This document shows positions 11,571-35,760 of a DNA stretch of 64,000 bases, piece by piece. The stretch spans positions 48,911,189-48,975,188 of the forward strand of contig CM075938.1 of assembly GCA_038030265.1 (NCBI GenBank). Reading direction: 5' to 3'. Made by a program: the position numbers and the translations under genes. The stretch's first letter is position 1. Each line of letters begins with the position of its first letter. Source of the DNA: Corythucha ciliata (taxonomy: Eukaryota > Arthropoda > Insecta > Hemiptera > Tingidae). Under the pieces are notes generated by a model. That model did not search any database and was not told where the DNA came from. It saw only the letters and a list, made by a program, of their open reading frames with translations.

Positions 11571-11796
11571 CCCCTATATACTCCCAGTCCACCCCCCTCA
11601 TTGGTTTGTATACCTTTCCACACCCCCGACCCATCATTTTTTTTGTGTGTGTCGCACTCATTGTTCCGTGAAGCCCCTCAAGCCCCCCAGTGTACTGTTG
11701 TGTTGCTAAGGTTTGGCCTCGTCGTTTGCGTGAAGATATCTGTTGCGAGTTTTGTAGTTTTCAGGGAGTTTAATGCGACAAAATTGGACGTTCACG
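11571..11796 (+). promoter_or_regulatory. Candidate TATA promoter and non-coding exon
   Basis: CCCCTATATACTCCC (TATA-like core 11574-11580) stands about 20 bases upstream of CCCTCATTGG, an initiator-like site. About 200 bases later comes a splice-donor-like ACG|GTGAGA with exon end at 11796. The layout would suit a first exon of a + strand transcript, and TRIP12 is the only downstream candidate. No coding start links it to TRIP12, so this is inference. Confidence 0.2.
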
Positions 11797-12921
11797 GTGA
11801 GAAAGTTTAATTTCATAAAGTAATGTAGCAGTTACGTGGTCTTGTTCACCCTAACTGTTATGTTGGGTAACCCATCCAGGGGGATATTTTCGTTTAAAGG
11901 CCCTTTCTTCTTTGTCAAGTATTTGATTACACTTATTGTTATCTTTCTATGATGATGAGTGAGAATGCGGGGTTTCTGTGTCTCGTTCCATTTATTTAAT
12001 TTGATCATTTATTCACTTCAAAACAAAAGTGATTGTGTCTTCATTGATTAATTTAATTTCATCGTTGTATCCAAGAAAGTGTGGCTTCAAGGTGTCAAGT
12101 AATTGTATTTGAATATTTACGTCATTTTTCCTTGTTTTGCAACGTACCCACGACAGTTTTAGTCAAGATCTGTAAGAAATTGGACAGTAATGGATTTTTC
12201 CCCCTAGCAGTGGAAAGTATTTGTTAAGGCTTACCAGTCAGCTGTTCGCCCGAAGGGTGAGTTTTAACTTCACCTTCGCTTCGAACTCCATTGTGCCCTT
12301 TGGAATCGAGCAACACTTCATATTGCAGTAATTGGTTATTTCATTCATTTATTGATTATTCTTCTACTCGTATTTTAATTTTTCCAAGGTTAATGATAAG
12401 CAGAAGATGTAATGCGGTGGGTGGGTTGGTTAAGTCGTAAATTTCATTCTGGAATCTCTTGGAGTCTGTTCTTCTAGTTTAACACGTAATTTTCATTCTC
12501 AACTAATTCTATTTTCACTACATTCCTTTTAATGATTCATGAGGTGGAATTTTTCAGACGCTCGCAGAAAAATTTGCTCGCCCTCTTTGTGATTAATTTG
12601 TAGTCTGCTATGGACCAATGATGGTGCCCTCCGATCCCTTCCTTCTATGTTCTGGGGGGAGGGGGTCCAGTCGGGAAAAAATCCATCAAGGAAGTTTCTG
12701 CAAGGTGGTGGAAGCACTCTTGGATTTTTCCTGTTAGTTCGCACTAGAGATTTGCCCCCTTCATCCCCTAGTAACCATTCGAGACACACCAGCAGGTGGA
12801 ATTAAATGATCGATAGGAGTTGACTGCTGCTTTAACAGATAGTTCACCAGGCCTGGGGAATCTTTTCGAACTCCTTCTGAGCCCACTATTGTCCAACGGC
12901 ATCTCACCAGATGAAGGCCCC

Positions 12922-13074
12922 TTAGGCCTGTTTCACACGATCAACAGAAATCAACTCCACATCATATCACAGCTAGCGTACACAAACAAGATATGTCTTT
13001 CAGACAGTCGACTCAACTGAACTGGGTTCTGTGGTGTGGTGTTGATTTATGTTGATCGTGTGAAACAAGCCTAA
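12922..13074. mobile_element. Hairpin MITE with TTAGGCCTGTTTCACACG ends
   Basis: The left end, TTAGGCCTGTTTCACACGAT, is mirrored by ATCGTGTGAAACAAGCCTAA at the right, and the pairing continues through the CAACA and ATCAAC motifs. The arms are about 45 bp and the element about 150 bp. The terminal sequence resembles the MITE at 5817-5953 in its GGCC-GTT-CACA core, and the flanking TTA/TAA triplets fit PIF/Harbinger targets, though the duplication is not exact. Confidence 0.55.
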
Positions 13075-13304
13075 GGGAAGAAGAAAACTCTGGATTCATC
13101 CTCTACTTTCTTCGCGAAATTTCAACTACTTCAGAATAAGTCCAGAAACGTTCAATGAACTGTATCTTTTGATTAAATACAGTTTACAGTATCACGATAC
13201 AAACGAGTGTCGAAAAATTTCATTTTTTTAAGGCAAAGAATGCCCGTACTGGAACTGTGAACCACAAGGCGAAGGAACTCCGAAAAGTCCTCGGCAATAA
13301 CCCT

Positions 13305-13800
13305 CTAAGTTGTTGAAACTGCTGACAGCGAGTGCCTCACACCGAAAAACGATGTGGGAGTTTGTCCTACGTCAGTTAGCTGGCATAAAGGGGATTCAAT
13401 GATCACGCCAATGCGGTGTATGCAATGTCTGAGTTGACAGAAGCCTGTAATGAGACCCGCTAACGTCGTAAGTCTCCTGCACGGCCCTCCAACCATTCGC
13501 TCGCTTTGTGATGTCTCTCCATTCTTTGAGGGCGTCAGGGTATTAACCCTTCTGGCTATCGCCATCACGACCTTCTGATGCTTTTGTGAGTCAATACCTA
13601 TTCATGGCTTACCATGTTGTTCTAGTCTAGGGCAAGTATACAAATACTTTAGCGGCAGCCCATCACCTGCTCATCACCGTAGCCATTGATGCCTTGATGG
13701 CAATCTGACTGTCCGTGAGGATGCGGATATCCCAAACATCCTCCTGCACTGGTGAAATGTCCTTCATCAAGCTCCGCCACAATCTCTACCCCCCCCCCTC
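13305..13800 (-). pseudogene. Remnant of a non-LTR retrotransposon RNase H end
   Basis: Reading the - strand, one frame near 13740-13700 gives DIRILTDSQIAIKA, which matches the conserved LTDSQ-A-IKA segment of RNase H domains in insect Jockey/R1/I-type retrotransposons. About 280 bases further on, another frame gives LITGFCQLRHCIHRIGV followed by SPLCQL, the typical LTGH-LR-H-IG-PLC segment that follows RNase H. The order is right, but frameshifts and stops separate the blocks, so this is a decayed copy. A foldback element begins 8 bp beyond its upstream edge. Confidence 0.7.
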
Positions 13801-13807
13801 CGTTCTA

Positions 13808-15774
13808 CAGGGTGTTCGAAAATTCGATGCTCAGCCGAAAACTGGTCATAGTACAGCTGATTTGTAGTCGAAATTACTAAATTCACTTTTCCGGAACTCA
13901 GCTTGGTTTTCGAGTTATTCCACCATCTTTAATTTTTTCGTGGGGCTATATTTTTTTTTAAATACTTGCTTCCGGCCGCTCTAGAATCCATTCTAGCTCA
14001 AAACTAATTGGGTCATTCGAAAGAGCGCACAATTTTCTTCAAAATGACTGTATTGTATTATGAATTTGGCCATTTTCTCAGGGTACTAACGCTGCTGGAA
14101 AGTGATATTTTTTCATCTTCATATCTTTCCCTTGTTTTTCAGCTGCGATTTTCTCCCACTCCTTAAAGGAAAATATTTTTTTGGGTTTATTGGAAGAACT
14201 TCCTCATTTTGTTAGCTTTCAAATGGAGTGAAATAGTCCCGGGATTTTACAAGTACTCGCGAAGAAGTAGCTGTTTGAAGAGTAAAATCCCATGGGCTTT
14301 GTGAAAAATAACAGAACTTTTTTGGAGGAGAAGTATGTTTTGAAGCCAGAGTTGGTGAGGTGAGAGACAGGGACCTCTCGAAGTGTCTGAATGTAAGCTA
14401 ATAAATTACAAAAAGTACAAGAATAGCAAAGATAATATTAATAGTAATTGAAAAAACATCCGATATTCGGAAATAGTGATGCGTAATGAATGAGGGGAAC
14501 GATAACTGATTGAGCCAAATGTTCTCCTTGTGCGAAAAGGGACATCATCCAGGAGGTTCGCGACGTTTTTGTGCATTACAAGAAGACGTAATCATTGAAA
14601 CAATCGCGAAAAATGATATGCCAAAGAAGTTGCATTGTCATCATTCCTATAAGCACATTCACTCGAAACTGGTGTTGGTAATGTAATGAGTTACCTTCGT
14701 GGCATGGGGATTAAACCCCAAGACATGGGAACTTCAGCAATTTTAAGTCCCTCATCGGGGTGATCCCTCAGATATCTCCTTAACCTAAAACGTCGAGGTA
14801 TGACGAGCAGAAAATCATTCACGACTCATTCCTCATCAGTGGATTCCTATACACCGAGTATTTGCGGTTCGGCTCTTTTTGAGCCCATTGAGGACGTTTT
14901 ATATCCGTTGAGAGACCAGTGAAAGTATTTCTGCGCTACTGCTAAAAACTCATCCAAATTCTGTTTTACGAAGGCAGCGCCGAATCTTGGTTGATGTCGG
15001 TCTACACACAAGGAGGAACATTTGGTTGCAGATGAAGGGTCGCCCTTTCCACAACGTACGGCACATCGTACTTTTAGCTGATTCCTCATTCTTAATCACT
15101 TTTTCCTTAAACATTGGCTGTTTTTTCAATTATTACTTATATTATCTATGCTGTTCTTGTAATTTATTAGCTCACATTCAGACATTCTGAGAGGCCCTGC
15201 CTCTCACCTCACCGACTCTGGCTTCAAAACATACTTCTCCTCTAAAAAAGTTCTGTTATTTTTCACAAAGCCCATCTGTTTTTAATATTCAAACAGCTAC
15301 TTCTTCACGAATACTTGTAAAATCCCGAGACTATAATAGTGCAATAATTGCACTCCATTTGAAAGTTGACAAAGTGAGGAAGTTTTTCCAATAAACCCAA
15401 AAAAATATTTTCCTGTAAGGAATGGGAGAAAATCGCCGCTGAAAAACATGGAAAAGATACAAAAATAAAAAAAACATCACTTTCCAGCAGCTTTAGCGCC
15501 CTGAGGAAATGACCAAATTCATAATGCATTACAGTCATTTTGAAGAAAATTGTGCGCTCTTTCGAATGACCCAATTAGCTTTGAGCTAGAATTGATTCTA
15601 GAGCGGCCGGGAGCAAGTATTTCAAAAAAAATATAGCCCCACGAAAAAATTAAAGATGCTGGAATAACTCGAAAACCAAGCCGAATTCCGGAAAAGTGAA
15701 TTTAGTAATTTCGACCACAAATCAGCTGTACTATGACCAGTTTTCGGCTGAGCATCGAATTTTCGAACACCCTG
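13808..15774. mobile_element. CAGGGTG foldback element 1 (mariner-like)
   Basis: The left end reads TA-CAGGGTGTTCGAAAATTCG and the right end CGAATTTTCGAACACCCTG-TA. The arms are about 660 bp long (13808-14470 and 15110-15774) and nearly collinear as inverted copies. TA duplications and CAGGGTG termini fit the Tc1/mariner superfamily. The centre (14470-15110) shows no recognisable transposase. Open frames within the arms are mirror images of each other and not genes. Confidence 0.75.
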
Positions 15775-15776
15775 TA

Positions 15777-16422
15777 TAGTGTCTTGTCTCTGAAACGTGC
15801 CGAGTACCTCATGGATGTGAACCCTTTCCGCGGTTTGGTACTCTGATGAGCCGGGTGGTGGGCCATGCGAGAGGTATCGTCCTACACGCGCTACACCGGT
15901 TTACTGACCGCCTCGCCCGTGTTGTGCTACCGTAAATGTTGTCTGCGCCGCCGAACTATAATCAAACGGGTCTCAAGATATCTCTTTAACAGCTGTTGTG
16001 TAATGCTAGAATGATACAGTTGTTTAAAAAACTTATACCACGAATGAAAACTGGCCAAAAAAGGGATGGGAGTGAATCGCTCAACTGAATCGATTCATTT
16101 TACGATTCCCACCTGACTCTACTCTACCTAGAGTCCGCATCGACCTCAGATTTTCAGCTATCCGAGATACTCGGTCCATCTGTTGTTTGTTGATCATCTT
16201 TGTTTAATCTTCTCTGTTCCCCCGAAAACGTGAATTCTAAATTGCCATTTTATTGACGAATAGTTTGTGGGCCAAAATAAAATCTTGGTCGGGGGGAAAT
16301 TTGTCTGAATTGATTTCTGGACTTGCGTGCGTCCAAACCCCTCGAATTTATTCTCAGAATCCATGTTTCAGATTTGACTGATTCAATCGTGGCATGCCTT
16401 TCTGGTGGGAGTGCGGAGTCTA
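15777..16422 (+). other. TRIP12 5' flank with splice acceptor
   Basis: The sequence is unique. A polypyrimidine-poor but usable acceptor, CCATGTTTCAG, ends at 16371, so the TRIP12 coding start probably lies in an exon that begins at 16372, with the first exon(s) further upstream. No TATA or initiator that I would trust lies directly before it. Confidence 0.35.
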
Positions 16423-29165
<12,743 letters not shown>

Positions 29166-30030
29166 TCTTTTTAAAACTGATAATAAAAGCTTTGCCGACG
29201 TCCTCACTAAATAAAGGTAAGCGAAATGTTTTTTTTTTTCCACGTTTTTTCGCTGGGCTGACAGGGGACGTATTTTCCAGGATTTATTTTTTAATTATTT
29301 CCGTTAAAATCATGCCATACTTTACCGCTCTCCTGCCCTAAGTTTTAAGTATTTACGGGGGACGAAATAAAAAGGGGAAATGTTGCGAAGCTGCGAGATC
29401 TCGAGAAATAATGAAACGTAACTGTGGTCGTATTTACCTTTTAATAATAACACATACAAATATGTATAAATAACTACTATAAATATTATTAAAAGCGATT
29501 TACTTCGTTAATGATTTAGTTCACTGATTAGTTTCTCAAGTCCTTCATTTAGATTTCTTTGTAAAGTTTTTAGTAATTACCTTTGTGTTTCTGAAGAATT
29601 GTAACATTTTTTAAAAAATTTATGAAAATGAGTATTTTACCTTGATAACTTACTATGCAAGTAATTTTTGGGGTGTGTAGTTTGTCTTTGTGGCGAGTTT
29701 CGACGCTTGTTCAGAATGGGTTTCTTAGAAAACATCGTGGACGTGGAAGGGCGCTAAAATGTTGTTTCTTTTCAGTCATCCGGACAGCTGTTGGGGTTTC
29801 CGTAATTTATTTAAATGTTATTTAGTTATTGCCGAGAGATTTCGAATCTAACCAAATTTTTTTTCTGTTTCTTCAAAGAAAGTGAGACAAATATATATTT
29901 TTTTTTCATTCTTATATTTTTATGCCGTAGAAATTTATCAGAAAAGTTGTTTTTCTCCTTGTTTTTTCTTTATTAAAGATAACAATTAATACTGTCCCAT
30001 AACAGCGTCTTTTTCCCCTCTATACGAGCC
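29166..30030 (+). other. TRIP12: TRIP12 3' UTR and flank
   Basis: AT-rich sequence follows the stop codon. The first AATAAA is at 29182-29187, 17 bases after the stop, and a second lies near 29210. Further signals (AATAAA near 29366, ATTAAA near 29971) would allow longer 3' UTRs. The low complexity and lack of array repeats up to 30030 suggest that a long 3' UTR is used. Confidence 0.55.
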
Positions 30031-30499
30031 TAGAATTGTGTTTTTCTCTTCTTTCCTTCTTTATGAGGTCTGGTTGTGTATGGGGGGGGGGGCAGCTTCT
30101 CACACGTCCAACATTCCTTGTTGCGAGTGGAGTTGAATCCTCCGTCGACCGTTGCGTTTGTGTTAAGCAAGCCATTGGCATGCGGACCTGCGTACACCGC
30201 CGACGTTTTTGGTTCAAAAATGCCGTAATCTGTTCGTCTGATCGAAAATTCGTTTTGGGTTTTTGCATTCCCCGTGCCAAGATAACGCTGGCTAAAGAAA
30301 GTGGCTATCTGTACCCAAAAAATCGTCAAACATGGCTATATGCACTGCTGAAAACGATAAACTAATAACTGGCGTTTGCGCACCGAGGAGACTTCCTAAT
30401 CTGCTGACCAACAAAAAAAGTGCCCTTCAATCCCCCCCCCCACGTCTTCAGATTTCGACCAATTTTTCCCAAATGATCAGTAGAACGGCTATTTTTGGG

Positions 30500-30980
30500 G
30501 TACGATTCGTCTGCAATTTAGCCATTTTCAGGGCGCGTAGGCTCGGTTTGGCCATTTTGAATGAAGCATGCATGGTAAGTTTCGCCATTTCCCGGGCACT
30601 TTTTTGGGTGTGATTGTCTAGTGGATGCTCGGTGCATCCATATCGAGGTCAAAACCTCAAAATTATTCGAAATTCTGGTACTTCCACCGGTCCACCCACT
30701 CGGGGACGGCTATACTTACAAACGATAAAAGTGCCAGCGCCCCATTTGTGTAGGAGTGCCAGCGTGCCAAATTTGGTGGTGATCTGAAGACGGGGGGTGG
30801 GGGCACTTTTTTTGGTCAGAAGATTAGGAAGTCCCCGCACCGAGAATCCACTAGATAATCACACCCAAAAGAGTGCCCGGAAAATGGCGAAACTTACCAT
30901 GCGTGCTTCAAAAATGGCCAAACTGGGTCTGCGCGCCCTGAAAATTGCTAAACTGCAGTCGATTCGTGCCAAAAAAAAGA
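30500..30980. repeat. Inverted repeat with ~145-bp arms made of array units
   Basis: The left arm, about 30500-30636, is mirrored by 30836-30980. For example GTGATTGTCTAGTGGATGCT at 30610 matches the reverse of AATCCACTAGATAATCAC near 30846. The same holds for the outer TGGTAAGTTTCGCCATTT against AAATGGCGAAACTTACCA. Outer parts of both arms are units of the 'CAGTTTAGCCATTTTCAGGG' array family. A second, interleaved inverted pair (CTGACCAACAAAAAAAGTGC at about 30405 against GCACTTTTTTTGGTCAG at about 30803) overlaps it. Confidence 0.65.
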
Positions 30981-31050
30981 AAAATAGCCAAACTGATCAT
31001 TTGGGCTTTGCAGATTGCTCAACAACAGACGATTCATGTCATTAAAATGT

Positions 31051-31772
31051 CTAATCTGACTTGCTGAGCCGATAAAAATAGCCAAATTTGCTATTCTCGC
31101 TCTGATTCAGATTGTCATGTTTTGAGGTCGTGTTCATGGTCATATGACCGGGGTTTTCGGGTGGTAAAGCTAATAGCTTCCTATCTAATTTTCCTGCGCA
31201 ATTATAATAGGTTTTACCCTAAAATAGCTCGTTTCGTGCTCCTTAAGGAATGATGGGGGGGGGGGATATCAAGTACAAACAGATTCCCGGGGTCTAAGAA
31301 ATTAACTGTTTCGTTATCGAACGATCGCAGAGGCATGCGCGAACTGACAGTTCATGGCGGGGATTTCCTCGCTTTTTCCCCGGTGCCAACGTGAGATCCG
31401 GGACTCACGCATCGAGCGCTGCCATGGAGGGGGGGGTCAACATCCCCCCCCCCCATTGTTTTATTTCGGGCCTTCAAACTGTCAATTTTAGCTTCGGAAC
31501 ACACATTTGCTGTCGTAATTGTCACTTTGTCCTGTAAACTGTTTCCTCGCCTTGAATTTTTTACCAAAAAATCACAGTTTGACTGAAACTGGAAATCACT
31601 GGATCTGAGTCACAGAATCTTATTTTCTGTGGCCCAACACTGCATCAGTCCAGCCCAGAAATTGATGGGCTTGAAACCAAACATTTATGGGCTCAGAACT
31701 TGGTTTTTCATCAGACCATAGCTATAGTCTAAAATACCTTCTCCCTTCACCGAAAGTTTGATCCCCCCTTAC
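31051..31772. other. Intergenic sequence with G/C runs
   Basis: A 13-base G-run near 31255, an 8-base G-run near 31430 and an 11-base C-run near 31446 look like the G/C-rich shoulders found just inside several transposon ends in this window, but I could not pair them into an element. No gene is seen. Confidence 0.35.
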
Positions 31773-32320
31773 TCACTCATAGGTATCCCACACAGCTTTT
31801 ACTGTTCTCAAAGTACTTGCACACCAACGATTATTCAAGATGCGGCCTATTTTTTTCATTTCAATGTCAATTTCCTTACAAGCCTCTTCTAAACCTCTAG
31901 AATTCTTGGGGCTTTGGTGGTAGTAGGAGTAAAGCTTGTCCATGAAACTTTGAAAACGGGAAACACCAGAAAAGTCCTTTATGACGTCGTTTACTGAGAG
32001 TTCGACGCGATGAATAGGCCACGTGAATAATTGAGGGATTTTCTCAGACAATTTCGCGGCTACTCCAGATTTTTTTTTCCTGTCATTACGCTGGCCCTAT
32101 CGCTTGCAAACGCAGTCCAATTTTTTAGAGCGAACGTCCACGACCAGAGGGCTTTCTCAATAGTGGCAGCATCTTGTGCATCCAGTTCAATCAAATCTAA
32201 GAAGGCTACAATGGGGGCCTCTGAACCAAAGAACGACGAAATGTACACAATTAGAGCACACTTAGTGCTCAGCGTAGTCGACTCATCATTCATTATAGTA
32301 AATTTGGAGTCTGATTGCAC
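31773..32320 (-). pseudogene. hAT-transposase-like gene fragment (KIAA1586/ZNF862 type)
   Basis: Two overlapping - strand frames make one protein block. The first ends in DRASVMTGKK and the second begins with SEKIPQLF, then RVELSVNDV, LYSYYHQSPKNSR and RTVKAVWDTYE. This order matches the catalytic region of domesticated hAT-type proteins such as KIAA1586 (DGAS-MTGKKSGVAA-L, H-LELSV-D, W-Y). One extra base in the 9-base T-run at 32070-32078 breaks the frame; with one base fewer the segment reads through. The usual H-LELSV histidine pair is partly changed (WPIHRVELS). After TYE a good donor, GTGAGTAAG, follows. It is probably a decayed transposon or retired host gene. Confidence 0.65.
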
Positions 32321-32421
32321 GAGTAACGAAATTAATCGTATGAAGACCCGACGATTAATTCAATATTTGTTTATTTCTTGTTTTTCGCCGGTGTTTCTAT
32401 TTTATTTTAGACCAAAGTATA

Positions 32422-35400
32422 AGCAGGGGTGGGCAAATTACAGCTTTTTGAGTAATTAATTACAAATTACAAATTACTTCCAAAAAAGCGGATTAATTAC
32501 AAATTACCCATTACTTTTCACTTCCACGAATAATTAAAAATTACAATTACTGTAATTGAATTGCTTTTTAAATTACCAATTACCCAAGAGCTGAATTTGT
32601 GGAACACGCAAGCGTCTTGCTCTTGTTCACTGTCATTTTTTTAGTGCGTCCAGCCAACAATCGAACGTCAGAACAGATCTTTGAGATAGGAAGCAGGAAC
32701 AGCATAGCCCCAAGATGCCCAACGCGTCGCATGAGTAGGATTGCGAAATGCCCGGGGTCAAATTTGCTAATTTGGCTAATTTTTCCCCACATCACAGCCT
32801 GCGAACTGCCACGGGGAACCCCGGATAGTCATGGTTTGCTAATTTGGCTAATTCGCTAATGGCTGATTCGTGATCTCGCGATGAAACGTCCAGACTAAAA
32901 TAAAGAAAAAAATCGCTGATTCCCGGTACATGGAGGCCATTCTACGAATAAATTGTGAAAATCAACGCAAAAAGTGTTGTGTAAAGTTGAGAAAACACGC
33001 TATAATATTGACAAATAAAGGACGCTTTCAGGTTAAAATTGGCGAAAACTGGCTTTACAACTGAAATGGCGTAAAATCGCCCATTCGCGTATGAACAAGG
33101 GAATAGGATGCTGAATGGACGCAAAATTAGCACAAAACGCTATTTCACACTGAAATTGGGAAAAATCGCTAATTTGCAATTTGCAGATATAGAGTTATGG
33201 AAAAACGTTAATTCGCGGATACAAAATGAACAAAACCACTAATTCGCGGCAAAAATTGAAAAAATCGCCAATTAGCGGAGCTAAAATTAGGAAAAACGTT
33301 AATTTTCAGTTCAAATTGGAGGAAAAGTGCTAATTCTCAGTTAAAAATGGGAAAAATTGTTAATTTGCAGCTTAAATTGAGTCAAACGCCGATTCTTGGC
33401 AAAAATTGACAAAATTCAGTAGATAATGCACGGGTTGCATGGAGATGCTACCACGCGGCTAAAATTTAGAAAAAGCGAAAATTCGTTTAAAATTGAGAAA
33501 CATCAATAATTCACGAATTAAGTGTCGTGAAATTTATAATTTAAAAATGATGATTTTTTGACAGAAAATGATGGATAGATGTACATTTTTTGGTTTGAAA
33601 AAAAAAATTACATTTTTAATTTAAATTCGTACCTTCTGAAGGCATTTTTGTGGCTAAAATCAGAAAAATGGCAAATTCATGCATGGCTATAGTACAATGT
33701 TAAAAATTACGCTAATTCACGGCTAGAACTGCAAAGAAGCAATAATCTATATCTATAAAAGTTTTATAAAATTGCTAATGCGGTGGTATAATGTGAAAAT
33801 CCGCTAATTTGCGGGTAATATTTAGAAAATAAACAATCAGCCTGGTCAAAATTAAGAGAAAGGTTAATTTTAAGCTTAAAAATTGAGAAAATTGCTAATT
33901 CGCGGCTAAGAATGGAAAAAATCGCCAATTTACAGCTGAAATTGCGCCAGACGCCAATTTGTGACTGAAATTGAGAAAATTCCCTTATTCACAGGTTTGA
34001 AACGCCATGACACGTCGCCGCTACAATTTAAAAAAAAAAAACGCTAATTCACGGTTGAAATTGAGAAAAATTATTATTTGCTCCAAAAACTGAATATACG
34101 TCAATTTGCGGATTCTGAAGGCAGCTTTTCAGGCTGAAATTGAAAAAAAAAAAAGCCAATTTGTGGCAATAGGTGAAGAAACCGCTAATTCCCGAGTAAA
34201 CTGAGAAAAATCGCTCATGCATTGCGTACATATGGTGAAACAAAAACATCGTAATTCGTGAAAAGTCCCCCTATTTTGCGGCTAATATTGAGGAAAACAC
34301 TAAAGAAAAACGTTAATTTCCAGCTGAAACTGAGAAAAGTGCTAATCCCCTGGTAAAAATATTAAAAAATCGATAATATGCTGCTGAAATTGAGGAAAAC
34401 GTGGATAACTAAGAAACATCGCTCTCAGGATAAAAACGATACTTTGCTGCTAAAGTTGAGAAAATGCGCAAATTCATGGTTATGGAAGGGGGTGGGGCAA
34501 TAGAGGTGAAGAAACCGCTAATTCGCGAGTAAACTGAGAAAAATCGCTCATGCATTGCGTATGGTTAACCAAAAAAAAAAATCCTAATTCGTGAAAAGTC
34601 CCCCTATTTTGAGGCTAGTGTTGAGGAAAACACTTAAGAAAAACGTTAGTTTCCAGCTAAAACTGTGAAAACTGCTAATTCCCTGTTAAAATTTTTTTTA
34701 AAAATCGGTAATAAGCTGCTAAAATTGAGGAAAACGCCAAAACTCGTGGATAAATAAGAAAAATCATTCACGGGATAAAAACGATACTTAGCTGCTAAAG
34801 TTGAGAAAATGCTCAAATTCATGGATATGGGAGGGGGTGGGGCAAAACCGCTAATCTGCGGCTGAAATTGAGAAGAACGATACACTCGGCCAAAATTGAG
34901 AAAAGCGCTAATTTGCGGGTAGAGTCCAAAAATCGCCCATAACTGAGAGATTGAGGCTATGATGAGGCCAGCAAGATGTCCAGATTCAAGAGTGTGCTGG
35001 CTGGGTGGAATGATGACTAAAATGTGAAATTACCCGCCTCCTTTCAACCTTACGACATTTCAATCTGATCCTTTCCCCCCCCCCCCCAAGACAAATTCCT
35101 ACTTACGCCTCTAGTTTGGGGGTTCGATCTTTGAAACTTTTGTACCGTTTTTCTCAAATTCCAAATTGGCAACCCTAAGCTCGAGGATTTTGCTCGTGTC
35201 AAAAATTGCTTTGAAACTCTTTTTTTTCTAGAGAATTTCATGCAAAAACTCTTCCAAAAGCTCCAAGTAAGGCGCGAAATAGTACCCGCTGAGTTTTCAA
35301 AGTAATATTGGCTCTGAAGATGGAAATGTAATTGGTAATTGTTAATTACAAATTACTTCGAAAAAGAGCTTTTAATTACAAATTATCAATTACAATGGCG

Positions 35401-35473
35401 TGTTGTTATCAATTACAAATTACCAATTACTAATTGTAATTGAATTACGTAATTCAATTACTGCCCAGCCCTG
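32422..35473. mobile_element. hAT-like element with TAATTAC-rich ends
   Basis: The left end is CAGGGGTGGGCA and the right end TGCCCAGCCCTG (11 of 12 match). The flanks are a perfect 8-bp duplication AGTATAAG (32414-32421 and 35474-35481). Both subterminal regions, of about 150 bp, are packed with TAATTACAAATTAC motifs, as expected for transposase-binding repeats. The interior holds copy B of the array element. No transposase frame is visible, so it is non-autonomous; 3052 bp. Confidence 0.8.
32870..35109. mobile_element. Array element copy B (left end missing)
   Basis: This is closely similar to copy A from about 1127 onwards, through GATGAGGCCAGCAAGATGTC (34963) to the right end TACTTACGCCTCTAG. 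The first ~320 bp of copy A, including the CAGGGGCG end, are absent. A stretch near 34495-34870 repeats 34160-34450, so part of the array has been duplicated. It lacks the MITE found in copy A at 2105-2231. Confidence 0.75.
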
Positions 35474-35481
35474 AGTATAAG

Positions 35482-35760
35482 GACCCCTCAAGTTGACAAC
35501 ACACCACTCTCATTAGTCCGAAATGATTTTAAAAACAAAGCATGCCAAAAACTCATCAAATTCTTCTTCATGAGGACAGGGAACAACGCGAAACACAGAA
35601 TAAAACTCAAGACATGAGTACTTTTAGTGCATTTCATTCAAAAAATGCACCATTGGTCTCGCCCTGATGGTCGCACATGTGGGTTGTGATACTTTTTTTT
35701 TTTTTTCACGTTTCAGAACCCCTAGAACACGAATCCGAGGTCGGTTCGATTTGCTATATA
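35482..35760. other. Spacer between hAT-like and foldback elements
   Basis: This is about 280 bp without recognised repeats apart from a 15-base T-run near 35695. I see no gene. Confidence 0.3.

Noticed and set aside
15305..15574. 89-codon frame in the arm of foldback element 1
   Set aside because: The mirror copy in the other arm has stops and indels, and the frame matches no protein family.
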